A DNA stretch of 64,000 bases from UBA3206 sp963623875 (GCA_963623875.1 CAVFNL010000005.1:1-64000); one strand, 5' to 3'. Positions 46,316 to 54,974 are shown, counted from the stretch's first letter. Numbers and translations: made by a program. The notes: generated from the sequence alone by a model not told the origin.

Positions 46316-47166
46316 TCAATCAAAATATATAAAATCATGGTTCCTTTTTCCATTGTAAACAAATTTCCCCTCATTGTTTTTTCTGTACGGATAGAAACCT
46401 GTAGATTCAGAATTTAAAACCATAGAGAACATATATACAGCTTCTTTTAAATTATATCCACATTTTGAATATTCGTATGTATGATATTTTTTCCCGTATT
46501 TAGTCTTTTTATTCATACATACACCATTATAATTAATTTCATAACGGTATATCTTAAAAACATTAAATGAAGCTCTTGTTTCTAAAGAATAATCTTTTTC
46601 TTCTTTTGAGGCATTTAAATGCGCTTCATATGTGATGCCTTCTTTAAATTCATAACGATTACTAAAACTATACCCTGTCAATATTGATGTAGTTAGAGTC
46701 TGTAATATACTATTTTCTGCATTAAATATATCATCGAAATTAATACCCATTGACTTGCTTGGATTAATGCTTGATGTCGTTGTTAATTTCAATTCGTTTT
46801 CAATACAAATTTCTTTTGAACTACTTATTGTATATGAATAATCGACCGAGTTATCTTTATCAACATGATAAGCCGTGTTATTTATTCTATAGGAAGTTAC
46901 TTCTAACACATTATTATATTTAAATATTCTATATTCATATTTAGGGATATTTATGTAAGAATTTTTAAAATTATCATTAGAGATTTTTTTACGCTATCAT
47001 ATTCTCCTTGATTAATTAGTGTTGATTCTTTAAAAAAATCATCAGTTTCGACATTTGAAATAGAACCATATCCTCCACTAGTTCCCTCAAATTGCATAAC
47101 TACATCTATATTCTCTGCCCCAACACACCCTAAACTTGCTAGTAATAAAATGTTTAATTTTTGCAT
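46316..47166 (-). pseudogene. Secreted protein gene interrupted by a -1 frameshift at an A7 run
   Basis: Two overlapping frames form one gene. The first (47166-46951) begins MQKLNILLLASLGCVGA, a signal peptide, after GAGGGGG. It runs off frame at GTA AAA AAA TCT (A7 at 46984-46990). In the -1 frame the text continues ISNDNFKNSYINIPKYEYRIF into the 197-aa frame ending at 46316. The combined product of about 282 aa is rich in short amphipathic beta strands (KLTTTSSINPSKSMGI, YSLETRASFNVFKIY). The site A AAA AAA is a classical -1 slippery heptamer, so programmed or transcriptional slippage is possible. Deletion of one A, or a read error, is equally possible. Confidence 0.65.
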
Positions 47167-47384
47167 ATAAATCCCCCTCTTTATATAATTTTTAAAAGTC
47201 TAAATCACACAATAATAAAATTAATTATCAATGTTAATATTATATTGTTTTTAATCTATATATGTATATTAATTAAGAATTACAATAAAACCATGTATTT
47301 AGTTTTAAAAATAATTCCATTTGCTAAATTTATAGTCATTCGTTATGAGGGCTTTAAACTTGAAATTATTGCACATAATAAAAA

Positions 47385-47400
47385 AGAGCTGTGAAGCTCT
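47385..47400 (-). terminator. Terminator of the aminotransferase gene
   Basis: AGAGCT and AGCTCT with a 4-nt loop, followed by TTTTTTATT on the minus strand. Its TTCACAGCT part can alternatively pair with AGCTGTGAA at the end of the coding region. Confidence 0.7.
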
Positions 47401-47411
47401 ATTATTTAAAA

Positions 47412-48656
47412 TTAGTTTTCACAGCTTTTATTTATAACTTCTGAAATTATTTTTACAATACGTATGATTTCATCTTTAGTAATTGATGATAGAGTTACTC
47501 TTATAACTCCCTTTAAAGGAATAATATATACTCCTTTTTTCTTAAGTTCTTCTTGTACGGCTTTAGGATCTTTAACAGGAATTGTTACAAAGAAACCGCA
47601 TTGATATGGTAATGTTTTTACATTATTCTTCTTAGCTTCTTCTATGAATAAATTAGCTCTTTCAATAAGAAGGTTTTGAGCATACGCAAGTTCTTCTTCA
47701 AATTCTTCTTTATGATTAGTTAATGTTTCAGAAATAATATTCATACCAAGAATAGATGATGAACTCCATTTTCCTCTTCCAGAATATTCGTTTGCTTGAA
47801 AGAATTCATCCGCATCATTTTTATTTTTACAAATACCAATTTGAGCACCTATACGAAGTCCATAAAGTCCTAATGTTTTAGAACCAGAGAATGCAAGTAC
47901 TGCGATTGCATTAGGACCTAGATTAGTAAGAAGGTCAATATTTTTTCTTGATGCTTCAAACCCACGTGAATCATAATCAATGTAGGCCATATCGTATAAA
48001 AGAATGAATGGTGTTCCATCTCTTGAAATAGAGTTTGCAATATCTATAACCTCTATCCATTCTTCATATTTCATAATATACCCTGTAGGATTTTGACATG
48101 GGTCGTTTATTACAACAAGCACACGTCCTTGTTCCTTTTTAAGCTCAATGCACTTCTTTCTTAAGTCTGCAACATTAAAGTTACCTTCTTCATCAAAAAG
48201 TTCATATGTATCATAAGAAAGGTTAGCATCTTTTGCAAGTTGTGTATAATTTCCCCACATATAATTAGGGAATAATGCTTTATCTCCTAATGATAAATAA
48301 TTAGTAAGTGTAGCACAAATTGCACCAGTTCCACCTGGAGTAGCAATTACTCTTGTATGCATTTTAGATGTAATATCATTATAATATTCTCTAAATACCC
48401 AATGTTTGATTGCTTCATGAAATTTTTGATCACCAGCTGTTGCAGGATAACCAAATTTTTGACGTGGTGTTAATTCTTTAATAATTTTATCAACCATTTT
48501 GAATGTATAAAATTCACCATTTTCATCAAAAAGCATTCCTATTGTTGAATCTATTACATTTTTATCTAAAGCTTTAGCTTCACGTGCTTCTTTTCCAATT
48601 GTAAGAGCACTACCTTTATTTTCTTTTCCAACAGATTGTTTACCCAAAATTGACAT
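47412..48656 (-). CDS. Class I/II PLP aminotransferase, aromatic or aspartate type
   Basis: 414-aa fold type I aminotransferase. NDPCQNPTGYIM, the PLP-lysine motif FSGSKTLGLYGLRIG and a C-terminal substrate Arg in GVIRVTLSSI are intact. It resembles the clostridial group annotated as aromatic amino acid aminotransferase. The start ATG follows AGAGGTATTTT, 148 nt from the upstream ABC gene. It is transcribed alone with its own terminator. Substrate is not certain from sequence. Confidence 0.88.
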   Translation of the reverse strand: MSILGKQSVGKENKGSALTIGKEAREAKALDKNVIDSTIGMLFDENGEFYTFKMVDKIIKELTPRQKFGYPATAGDQKFHEAIKHWVFREYYNDITSKMHTRVIATPGGTGAICATLTNYLSLGDKALFPNYMWGNYTQLAKDANLSYDTYELFDEEGNFNVADLRKKCIELKKEQGRVLVVINDPCQNPTGYIMKYEEWIEVIDIANSISRDGTPFILLYDMAYIDYDSRGFEASRKNIDLLTNLGPNAIAVLAFSGSKTLGLYGLRIGAQIGICKNKNDADEFFQANEYSGRGKWSSSSILGMNIISETLTNHKEEFEEELAYAQNLLIERANLFIEEAKKNNVKTLPYQCGFFVTIPVKDPKAVQEELKKKGVYIIPLKGVIRVTLSSITKDEIIRIVKIISEVINKSCEN

Positions 48657-48750
48657 AATAAAATACCTCTTTTTTACAAAATAATTTTACTACAGCAACA
48701 CCTAAATTGCAACCTAGAGAGCAATATAAAGTTTGTGGAAATACAATAAA

Positions 48751-48775
48751 AGCTAGGATGTGAATAATCCTAGCT
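48751..48775 (-). terminator. Terminator of the toxin-like/ABC cassette
   Basis: AGCTAGGAT and ATCCTAGCT form a perfect 9-bp stem with a 7-nt loop and TTTTATT tail on the minus strand, 30 nt after the ABC gene. Confidence 0.85.
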
Positions 48776-48804
48776 TAAATGATTATAATAATGTTTATAT
48801 TTTA

Positions 48805-50937
48805 TTAACGTTCATAAATTAAATCTATTTTCGTTTTTTTCTTAAGATGTTTTTTAATAAACGCCATGTGAATTAACAATATAAATAACATAAATAAAAG
48901 TGATATGGCATATGGCAACATTGAATTATAAATAAAGTCAACATTAATAAGTTTTCTTTTAATCAATATAATATTTTCTATTTTTACAAACAAAATAGAA
49001 ATAGGGATAGATATAGCAAGAGCTAATATTGATAGCGACATAAATTCAAAATAATAAATGCAAGCCATTTTTTGTTTACTACAAAACGAAGATAAAATAC
49101 CAATTTCTCGTTTGGTTTTTTCAAAAGAGAAAAGTGTATAATTAGAAATAAGCAGAACACACAAAACTAAAAGCACAGCTAAAATTATTACTTCTATTTT
49201 ACTAAGTAGTGATACAAAATCTATTGTTGATATAAGATCTGCTTCTAAATATGTTCGCTCCACAAACCCTGCATCCAAAAGGGTGCTTATTGTCTTTTGG
49301 CTATAATCGCTTATAGCAAATCCTCTTTTACATTTTAAAATACCACATGTATCTTTATATAGCACGTTATACATATCTTCACTGCACATGAGATATTTAA
49401 ACATTTCTTCTGTATCATCTATTATTTTATCAACAATTATTTTATAAGTTGTATAATAATTATATTCCCTAAAATTAGTTTTTTGATAATAATATTGATT
49501 ACAGATATTCAAATCAATTTCTTTATTAATCATATCATCGGTGATATTACTATATCTAGCAAAATTTTTAGTGACAATAACATGATTCGATGTAAGTGTT
49601 TTATCAACAGTCGCATAATTACCAAACACCAATTCATCATCTTTAGTTACTATTGGCAAATCATTTTTATCGTATTCTTTAACAGATGATTCAATAAGCG
49701 TAATCGTGTTTTCGTTTATAAAGGCTGATTCTGTAAGATCATTTAAAATTTGTAAATCCGTATCCATTCCTGATTTAAAAATCCCTACCACCTTAAGCTT
49801 AGTATATTGAAAATTAATATTTTGGCCTATAAGAGTTGAAAAATCGCCTCTATTTGTTATATATGATGCGACCACATCAGATATAATAATTTCACCATCA
49901 CCGACTTCATTAACACCATATAAAATCCTATATTTACATTCATTTGTAATATAAAGTCTTTCTATATGATTATTCATGACTCTTGAATCAAATGACAGTA
50001 CTTTTATTGTATTATACCCAACATTTTTAAGTTCATCATCTACAATTCCATCACTAGATAAATTATCGTCTTTTTCTTCTTCAGTAAAATAATCCACATA
50101 TTCTACATCATTTTCATGGTATACTTTGTTTCGTGCACTAGCTTCATTTAAAAATATTATGTTTAATGTAATACAAATTATTGAAAAAAGTAATGCTAAA
50201 CTCAAAAGCATTATAATAAATCTTGGCTTTTTTCTTTTAATAGAAACAAAAGATAATCCAAGTATTGTTTTTAAACTTATGGATGCCTCAATCGAAGTAT
50301 CTATAACGTTAGACGTATCTTTTAAAACGACATCGCTTATAATCTCACCATATGATATTTTTATTATTCTATTCGAATATTTTTCAAATAGTTCTGTATC
50401 ATGTGATGAAACTATAACTAGTTTATCTTTTGATATTTCTTTTAATATCATAGCTATTTGCTCTTTATTATCTTTATCTAATGATGCGGTAGGTTCATCA
50501 AAAAAAATTACCGGCAAATTCGCTAACATGGCTCTAATTATCGCCACTTTTGTTTTTTGGCCACCTGATAATTCATTAGGGAAATTGTTTTTTTGTAAAC
50601 TCAAATTAAATCTACTTAAATATTCTTCAATTAAACTTGATGTATTATAAGCGTCTCCTACTATTTTTAAATTTTGATAAACATCTAATTCTTGCACAAG
50701 TTGCGCATCTTGAAAAACGAACGAGGCGTAATTCTTTTTATATCCCGAATCAAAACTTCCTTTTGATAGTGTATCAAGGCCTGCTAATATATTAAGTAAT
50801 GTTGTTTTACCACATCCGGACTCACCACAAATTGAAACAAGTCCTACTTTTACAAGTTCAAGATTAATATTTTTTAAAGCATATATTTCATTAGTTTTTC
50901 CTTCATTATATATTTTATATGCATTTATAAGTTTCAT
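48805..50937 (-). CDS. ABC transporter with fused ATPase and FtsX-like permease (MacB type)
   Basis: 710 aa. The ATPase domain (about 1-215) has Walker A GESGCGKTT at 38-46, signature LSGGQKTK, Walker B VIFFDEPTASLD and H-loop VSSHD. A membrane helix near 235-257 is followed by an extracytoplasmic domain (about 260-575) and three C-terminal helices with the FtsX-type loop FEKTKREIGILSSF. It probably works as a dimer moving or releasing a peptide or lipid at the membrane (MacB mechanotransmission). It begins 12 nt after the secreted-protein gene, so export of, or protection from, that protein is a reasonable guess. Fragments of related transporters lie on both sides. Confidence 0.9.
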   Translation of the reverse strand: MKLINAYKIYNEGKTNEIYALKNINLELVKVGLVSICGESGCGKTTLLNILAGLDTLSKGSFDSGYKKNYASFVFQDAQLVQELDVYQNLKIVGDAYNTSSLIEEYLSRFNLSLQKNNFPNELSGGQKTKVAIIRAMLANLPVIFFDEPTASLDKDNKEQIAMILKEISKDKLVIVSSHDTELFEKYSNRIIKISYGEIISDVVLKDTSNVIDTSIEASISLKTILGLSFVSIKRKKPRFIIMLLSLALLFSIICITLNIIFLNEASARNKVYHENDVEYVDYFTEEEKDDNLSSDGIVDDELKNVGYNTIKVLSFDSRVMNNHIERLYITNECKYRILYGVNEVGDGEIIISDVVASYITNRGDFSTLIGQNINFQYTKLKVVGIFKSGMDTDLQILNDLTESAFINENTITLIESSVKEYDKNDLPIVTKDDELVFGNYATVDKTLTSNHVIVTKNFARYSNITDDMINKEIDLNICNQYYYQKTNFREYNYYTTYKIIVDKIIDDTEEMFKYLMCSEDMYNVLYKDTCGILKCKRGFAISDYSQKTISTLLDAGFVERTYLEADLISTIDFVSLLSKIEVIILAVLLVLCVLLISNYTLFSFEKTKREIGILSSFCSKQKMACIYYFEFMSLSILALAISIPISILFVKIENIILIKRKLINVDFIYNSMLPYAISLLFMLFILLIHMAFIKKHLKKKTKIDLIYER

Positions 50938-50949
50938 ACATTTCCTCTT

Positions 50950-51858
50950 TTATATATCACTAGCCGATAAAGCCTCTTTTTCAAAATTTGTTTTATCCGC
51001 TTTTAATCTATATCTATGGGATATTGTTCTTTCCATAGTATAATTATCACTCTTAGTTTTTGATTTTCTATAAATTTCACCAGAATATTCTATGTCAAAA
51101 TTTAAAATTTTATTTCTACTTTTATAATTATCATATTCAAATACAACCGCTGAAATTCTACTATATTCTCCAATGTAAGGCTCCCTTTCACTATCTTTTC
51201 CTTTATGGGCATTTATAAAGTTATATTCAAATACTTGTGTAAAATAATTATATCCACTATTAGATGTTGTGTATAACGATACATCTTTTGAATTAATTGT
51301 TTCAGTATAGGAATATGCATAATTCACGGAACCCGATAATCCTGTCTCACCTTTACTATTAACGCTACTTCCAAAAGTTACACTTCTTGTATCAGATGTA
51401 GATTGAGATATATTATATCCACTTTCTTGTGGTTGATATGATGCTCTATTAACCCCTGTGTATGAAGCATTTATTTTTAATTTTATTTTATTAGAGTGAT
51501 AATATCCTTTCGATGTGTTTTTAACTCCCTCAATATGGGTATCCGCAAACACATAGTAAATCATTCTATCTTCATTTTCGTTATATCTTCTATATATCGC
51601 AGTCCATAACGAAACATAGCCATATAAATATTTAGATCCTGCTATTTGAAATTTTTCTTCATACGTTCTCGTATCATCGCTGGATTCCTTTTCGTGTTTT
51701 AAAGAATCTGTAACATATTCTAAATTAGATACATTTATCCCTTTTAAGGCTGTTGTATCACTTGAAGCCTTAACTTCTTTATTAAACAAAGCTATAAAAA
51801 CAATCCCTACATTAATAATCAACAGACTTTTAAGCACTACAAAAAATATCTTTTTCAT
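50950..51858 (-). CDS. Secreted beta-rich protein, possible pore-forming toxin relative
   Basis: 302 aa. The signal peptide is residues 1-31 (KKIFFVVLKSLLIINVGIVF, cleavage after EVKA). The rest is predicted beta-rich with alternating Ser/Thr and hydrophobics (TRSVTFGSSVNSKG, LSGSVNYAYSYTETI). The order GYNISQST, a Gly/Ser glide, YAYSYTETI, and a C-terminal RYRLKADKTNFEKE recalls the leukocidin/hemolysin family (GYNIGG, SISY, RYKIDWEKEE), but this is weak pattern resemblance. First gene of a two-gene operon with the ABC/FtsX transporter, under a consensus promoter with an operator-like palindrome. Confidence 0.7.
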   Translation of the reverse strand: MKKIFFVVLKSLLIINVGIVFIALFNKEVKASSDTTALKGINVSNLEYVTDSLKHEKESSDDTRTYEEKFQIAGSKYLYGYVSLWTAIYRRYNENEDRMIYYVFADTHIEGVKNTSKGYYHSNKIKLKINASYTGVNRASYQPQESGYNISQSTSDTRSVTFGSSVNSKGETGLSGSVNYAYSYTETINSKDVSLYTTSNSGYNYFTQVFEYNFINAHKGKDSEREPYIGEYSRISAVVFEYDNYKSRNKILNFDIEYSGEIYRKSKTKSDNYTMERTISHRYRLKADKTNFEKEALSASDI

Positions 51859-51878
51859 CTTATCCCCATCCCTAATTG

Positions 51879-51895
51879 TACTATTTGTAATAGTA
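51879..51895. promoter_or_regulatory. Operator-like palindrome at the cassette start site
   Basis: TACTATT, 3 nt, AATAGTA: perfect 7-bp arms placed 5 nt downstream of the -10 box, covering the expected transcription start. This position suits a dimeric repressor. The regulator is not identified. Confidence 0.55.
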
Positions 51896-51900
51896 GTTTC

Positions 51901-51929
51901 ATTATACGCTTTAAAATTTCAAGTGTCAA
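51901..51929 (-). promoter_or_regulatory. Perfect consensus promoter of the secreted-protein/ABC cassette
   Basis: TTGACA (51924-51929), exactly 17 nt, TATAAT (51901-51906) on the minus strand. Such a strong promoter with an overlapping palindrome suggests tight repression. Confidence 0.85.
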
Positions 51930-51983
51930 TCACAAGCAAAATGCAGTGTTTATCAACTAAAAATTTATAATTTACAACGCAAA

Positions 51984-52007
51984 AAAGAACGCATTTTTGC
52001 GTTCTTT
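51984..52007 (-). terminator. Terminator of the Hsp20 operon
   Basis: A perfect 10-bp stem AAAGAACGCA/TGCGTTCTTT with a 4-nt loop and T tail, 10 nt after the second hsp20 stop. Confidence 0.88.
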
Positions 52008-52017
52008 AAATTTATAA

Positions 52018-52422
52018 TTATTCAATTTCAATATATTTTTTAGGAGCTTCAACTTCTTTAGCCTTCTTTAGTGAAACATTTAATACACCATTTTCAAATT
52101 TTGCTTTAGTTTGATTTTCATCAATATCTCCTAGATAGAAGCTTCTAGTTCCCTTAACATTTCTTCTTTCACGTCTTACATATTTGCCATCTTTCTTTTC
52201 ATCATTTTCTTCTTTATGATCGATAGAAACTGTTAAATATCCATCTGCAAAATCAATTTTTACATCCTTTTTATCAATGCCTGGCATATTCATTAACACT
52301 TCAAAACCATCTTTGTCTTCCTTAATATCTGTTTGCATCATGCTAAATCCATTTCCTTCTGCAAAAGCATTTCTAAATCCATCAAATAAATCTCCAAAAT
52401 TTTCATCATTTAAATAAAACAT
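52018..52422 (-). CDS. Small heat shock protein, Hsp20/alpha-crystallin family
   Basis: 134 aa with an alpha-crystallin domain (about 32-125): MQTDIKEDKDGFEVLMNMPG, KKDVKIDFADGYLTVS, ENGVLNVSLKK and a C-terminal IEIE tail. It is an ATP-independent holdase chaperone. AAAGGAGATAATT precedes the ATG. Second gene of a pair, 20 nt after the other Hsp20. The two probably form mixed oligomers. Confidence 0.94.
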   Translation of the reverse strand: MFYLNDENFGDLFDGFRNAFAEGNGFSMMQTDIKEDKDGFEVLMNMPGIDKKDVKIDFADGYLTVSIDHKEENDEKKDGKYVRRERRNVKGTRSFYLGDIDENQTKAKFENGVLNVSLKKAKEVEAPKKYIEIE

Positions 52423-52442
52423 ATAAATTATCTCCTTTTCAA

Positions 52443-52814
52443 TTAATCAATTTTAATATTTGTTTCTTTTTTAGGCATCTTAGGCACATATATTCTTAAT
52501 ACTCCATTAATATACTTTGCCTCAACCTTTGTTATATCTACATTTTCATCAAAGTAGATTGTTTTTGGTTCGAACGCATGAGAACGTTCGCAAAGTTTGT
52601 AATCTGCATCTTCACCATCTTCTTTCTTGTCTACATTAATAGTTAGTGAATCTCCTTCAAAAGAAACTTTAATATTTTCTTTTAATACTCCTGGAATATC
52701 TGATAATACTTCATATCCATTGCTATATTCGATTACATCACTATTGATGTTAGACTCTCTTTTAATCATTTGGTTATTCAATTGTTCAAAAATTCTATTT
52801 AATTCGTTAATCAT
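52443..52814 (-). CDS. Small heat shock protein, Hsp20/alpha-crystallin family
   Basis: About 123 aa with the alpha-crystallin domain from residue 25: YEVLSDIPG, KENIKVSFEGDSLTIN, YINGVLRIYVPK, ending TNIKID. The ATG at 52814 has AGAGGAAAT upstream. The longer frame from a GTG at 52838 would run through the CIRCE-like element and is rejected. First gene of the pair, controlled by the promoter at 52869-52896 and HrcA-type sites. Confidence 0.93.
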   Translation of the reverse strand: MINELNRIFEQLNNQMIKRESNINSDVIEYSNGYEVLSDIPGVLKENIKVSFEGDSLTINVDKKEDGEDADYKLCERSHAFEPKTIYFDENVDITKVEAKYINGVLRIYVPKMPKKETNIKID

Positions 52815-52830
52815 TTTATTTCCTCTTTCT

Positions 52831-52859
52831 GTTGGCACTCTTTATCACCCTCTGCCAAC
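52831..52859. promoter_or_regulatory. Second, degenerate CIRCE-like palindrome
   Basis: GTTGGCA, 15 nt, TGCCAAC. The left half TTGGCACTC is one base from the CIRCE half-site TTAGCACTC, and the right half is degenerate. It lies downstream of the -10 box. Confidence 0.5.
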
Positions 52860-52868
52860 TACACCTAT

Positions 52869-52896
52869 AGTATATCACTATTTTTGGCACTGTCAA
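52869..52896 (-). promoter_or_regulatory. Promoter of the Hsp20 operon
   Basis: TTGACA (52891-52896), a 16-nt spacer and TATACT (52869-52874) on the minus strand. The -35 box lies inside the CIRCE element. Confidence 0.75.
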
Positions 52897-52910
52897 GCGG
52901 TGAGTGCTAA
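52884..52910. promoter_or_regulatory. CIRCE element (HrcA operator)
   Basis: TTGGCACTG, 9 nt, GAGTGCTAA. The consensus is TTAGCACTC-N9-GAGTGCTAA: right arm 9/9, left arm 7/9, spacer exact. It overlaps the -35 box, as expected for heat-shock repression by HrcA. Confidence 0.88.
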
Positions 52911-53148
52911 TTTTTTTATTTTTTTAATTTTGCTGTTTTAATATACATATAATATTTTTCTTATAGGCATTTGCAAAAAATACACAAATAAAAAAATGGT
53001 AAGGCTCGAAGGCCTTACCATAAAAATTAAATAATCAAAATATATTAATTTGTCTATAGTTTGATACGATGCAGATTTTATAGCTAAGTCTATAGGTTCT
53101 ACGACGTAGATTTTAGAGAACCAGAATGAAAGACTGCCTAAATCATTC
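52911..53148. other. Intergenic region with terminator and imperfect direct duplication
   Basis: No gene seen. After AT-rich sequence comes the terminator at 52996-53021. Then GTCTATAG recurs at 53052 and 53088, heading two imperfect 36-bp copies that share GATTTTA. A small AGAATGA/TCATTCT inverted repeat lies near 53123-53148. Confidence 0.5.
52996..53021 (-). terminator. Terminator downstream of the FtsX-like pseudogene
   Basis: A perfect 10-bp stem ATGGTAAGGC/GCCTTACCAT with a 6-nt loop and TTTTTTTATTT on the minus strand. It probably ended the now broken transporter operon. Confidence 0.85.
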
Positions 53149-53943
53149 TTATTTTTCCCTTATTAAATCAACAATGCTTTTTTTATTAATTTTCATTATT
53201 ATCACAAACATCATAATAGCAAAAACAAATAGCGTTATCCCAAAAACTATTAAAATAGGAAATGCTGAATAATAAAGATATTTTATAAATTTATAATTTT
53301 CATCCACTAATATTTTATTTTAAATGTCTATCGCTAATATCGATACTAAAATGCTAAGCAATAGTCAACCCGCTAGAAGTATAATACTATCCAATAAAAA
53401 ACTTTGCCAATTTTTTCTTTATCTACCTAAAGCGATGCCAAAAGCCCTGCTTCTCTTTTGTTTTATTAAAATTATTAAAAATATAGTTTAATATTAAAAC
53501 AATTCCAGCAACAAAAACTAAAGCCCATATAATAATTTCTATAATTTTAGCCTTTTTCTCATAATCAATCGCTGAAGATATACCTACTTCTAACGAACCA
53601 TCAAATTGATATCCATTATCTAAAATATATCTTATGTTTGCCGCACTACATTTTTCTAAAGATATCCCATATGTTGATAATTGATAAATCCCTACCGAAG
53701 AATATAGTTCATCATACAGCAAAGAAGAAACATAAATCGCATTATTACTTCCTTTAATTTATTCTTTTATAACAAATTTTTTAGATGATAACTTATCATC
53801 TGAAGTTGATTCTTTTTGATAATAATTTCCATTATAATATTCTAGTTTTTAATATTTATTTTCATCAAAAGAATTATTTGTAGTTTGAATTATAGCCTCA
53901 TTATCTTTTAATTTGCTTTTAGCTTCTATTTCAAAACCTCCTA
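53149..53943 (-). pseudogene. Remnant of an FtsX-like ABC permease
   Basis: The reading frame from about 53943 is broken by TAA at 53849-53851 and 53759-53761 and by TAG before 53423, then shifts frame. Recognisable parts are EIIIWALVFVAGIVLILNYIF with NFNKTKEKQGF, matching the FtsX loop of the intact transporter (LISNYTLFSFEKTKREIG). A final hydrophobic stretch ends KKSIVDLIREK. The ATPase part is absent. The piece at 53423-53722 is the largest surviving frame and is unlikely to be functional. Confidence 0.75.
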
Positions 53944-53963
53944 TATCTTATAAATACAAAAAA

Positions 53964-53990
53964 CACATTAGATTACAATAACCTAATGTG
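53964..53990 (-). terminator. Terminator of the small membrane protein pair
   Basis: CACATTAG and CTAATGTG with an 11-nt loop and TTTTTTG on the minus strand, about 48 nt after the downstream gene. Confidence 0.8.
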
Positions 53991-54037
53991 CCCTTTTATT
54001 TAATTGTCCGTTTTAGTCAAACAGATTCATCCCCCAC

Positions 54038-54523
54038 TTATTTTTTTATATAATCTAATACTTTATTTTGATCCTCTATATAATATGGTACTATTATTTT
54101 CTTCTTACCAAACCATATTTTATAATAACCATTCTTTATATCAACATCAAAGTTTGTAACATCTTTGTAGTTATATTTTTTCTTTATTCCAAAAATATTA
54201 TAATAAACAAAATCATTCTCATTCAATATAAGTCTATATGATGCGATTCGATATAACGTTAAAACATTAAATAAATACATTATTGATATTACTATATAAA
54301 ACGCCAATACTCCATCTATTCTTTTCTTATACCTAACTTTAAAAAATAAAGCAGTTTCCGCAATTGAAAAAAATAGTGCAAACATAAAAAACGTTATAAC
54401 GCTTATGCTGAATGTTTTAAGAGAGTTTGGATATATTTTAGAAAGAATTATATATTTAAGTAATGAAAATAGAGAAAATAAAAACATCACTAATCCAAAT
54501 ATTTCCATTATAAGTTCTATCAT
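54038..54523 (-). CDS. Membrane protein with C-terminal PH-like domain, unknown function
   Basis: 161 aa. Four hydrophobic helices (about 5-24, 36-58, 72-92, 93-105) are followed by a cytoplasmic beta domain of about 55 residues (RLILNENDFVYYNIFGIKKKYNYKDV) like the bacterial PH domains found on small membrane proteins. The ATG overlaps the upstream stop by four bases (ATGA). The pair is probably one functional unit. Its role is not known. Confidence 0.7.
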   Translation of the reverse strand: MIELIMEIFGLVMFLFSLFSLLKYIILSKIYPNSLKTFSISVITFFMFALFFSIAETALFFKVRYKKRIDGVLAFYIVISIMYLFNVLTLYRIASYRLILNENDFVYYNIFGIKKKYNYKDVTNFDVDIKNGYYKIWFGKKKIIVPYYIEDQNKVLDYIKK

Positions 54524-54951
54524 CTTATACCAGGCCCTTTCAATTTTAAGTATTTTTTATTAATAATCCTACAAGCCTCCATAGGTTTATTAACATAAGG
54601 AATACTTATGACCTCTTTACTTTTTAATACTACCTCAATATTAGGTCTATATGTAGATGTAAAAAGCCCCACTTTTGTTATTAAAAAGTCAATTGCCTTA
54701 AAATCAACTTCTAAATTGCCAACATAAAGGTTTTTATCATCTATACTAAATCTTATATTAGATGCTTTTAATCTAATAAATAAAAATATTGTAGATATTA
54801 TAAAAATTATAGCAGGAATTGTTATTAAAGATATAATAGTTTTCACATCACTAGTTCTTAAAACGATAGGAAGTATTATTAAAGCTAATAACGATAATGT
54901 TAAAAATATTATAGGCATAATATATATTCCCTTATCTTTTTTAAATTCCAT
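54520..54951 (-). CDS. Membrane protein with PH-like domain, unknown function
   Basis: 143 aa with two helices (about 11-30 and 36-60), then a beta domain (RFSIDDKNLYVGNLEVDFKAIDFL, VVLKSKEVISIPYV) resembling a bacterial PH domain. AGAAGGAG precedes the ATG. First gene of the pair. The sequence order, helices then PH-like domain, is the same as in its partner, so they may be distant paralogues. Confidence 0.7.
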   Translation of the reverse strand: MEFKKDKGIYIMPIIFLTLSLLALIILPIVLRTSDVKTIISLITIPAIIFIISTIFLFIRLKASNIRFSIDDKNLYVGNLEVDFKAIDFLITKVGLFTSTYRPNIEVVLKSKEVISIPYVNKPMEACRIINKKYLKLKGPGIR

Positions 54952-54974
54952 AATATCAACTCCTTCTTATTAAA

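Noticed and set aside
47161..47394. Plus-strand 77-codon frame
   Set aside because: No SD, AT-rich, overlaps a terminator and the 5' region of the minus-strand secreted-protein gene.
52815..52838. Longer N-terminus of the first Hsp20 from a GTG
   Set aside because: It would include the SD and part of the CIRCE-like palindrome; the ATG at 52814 has AGAGGAAAT upstream.
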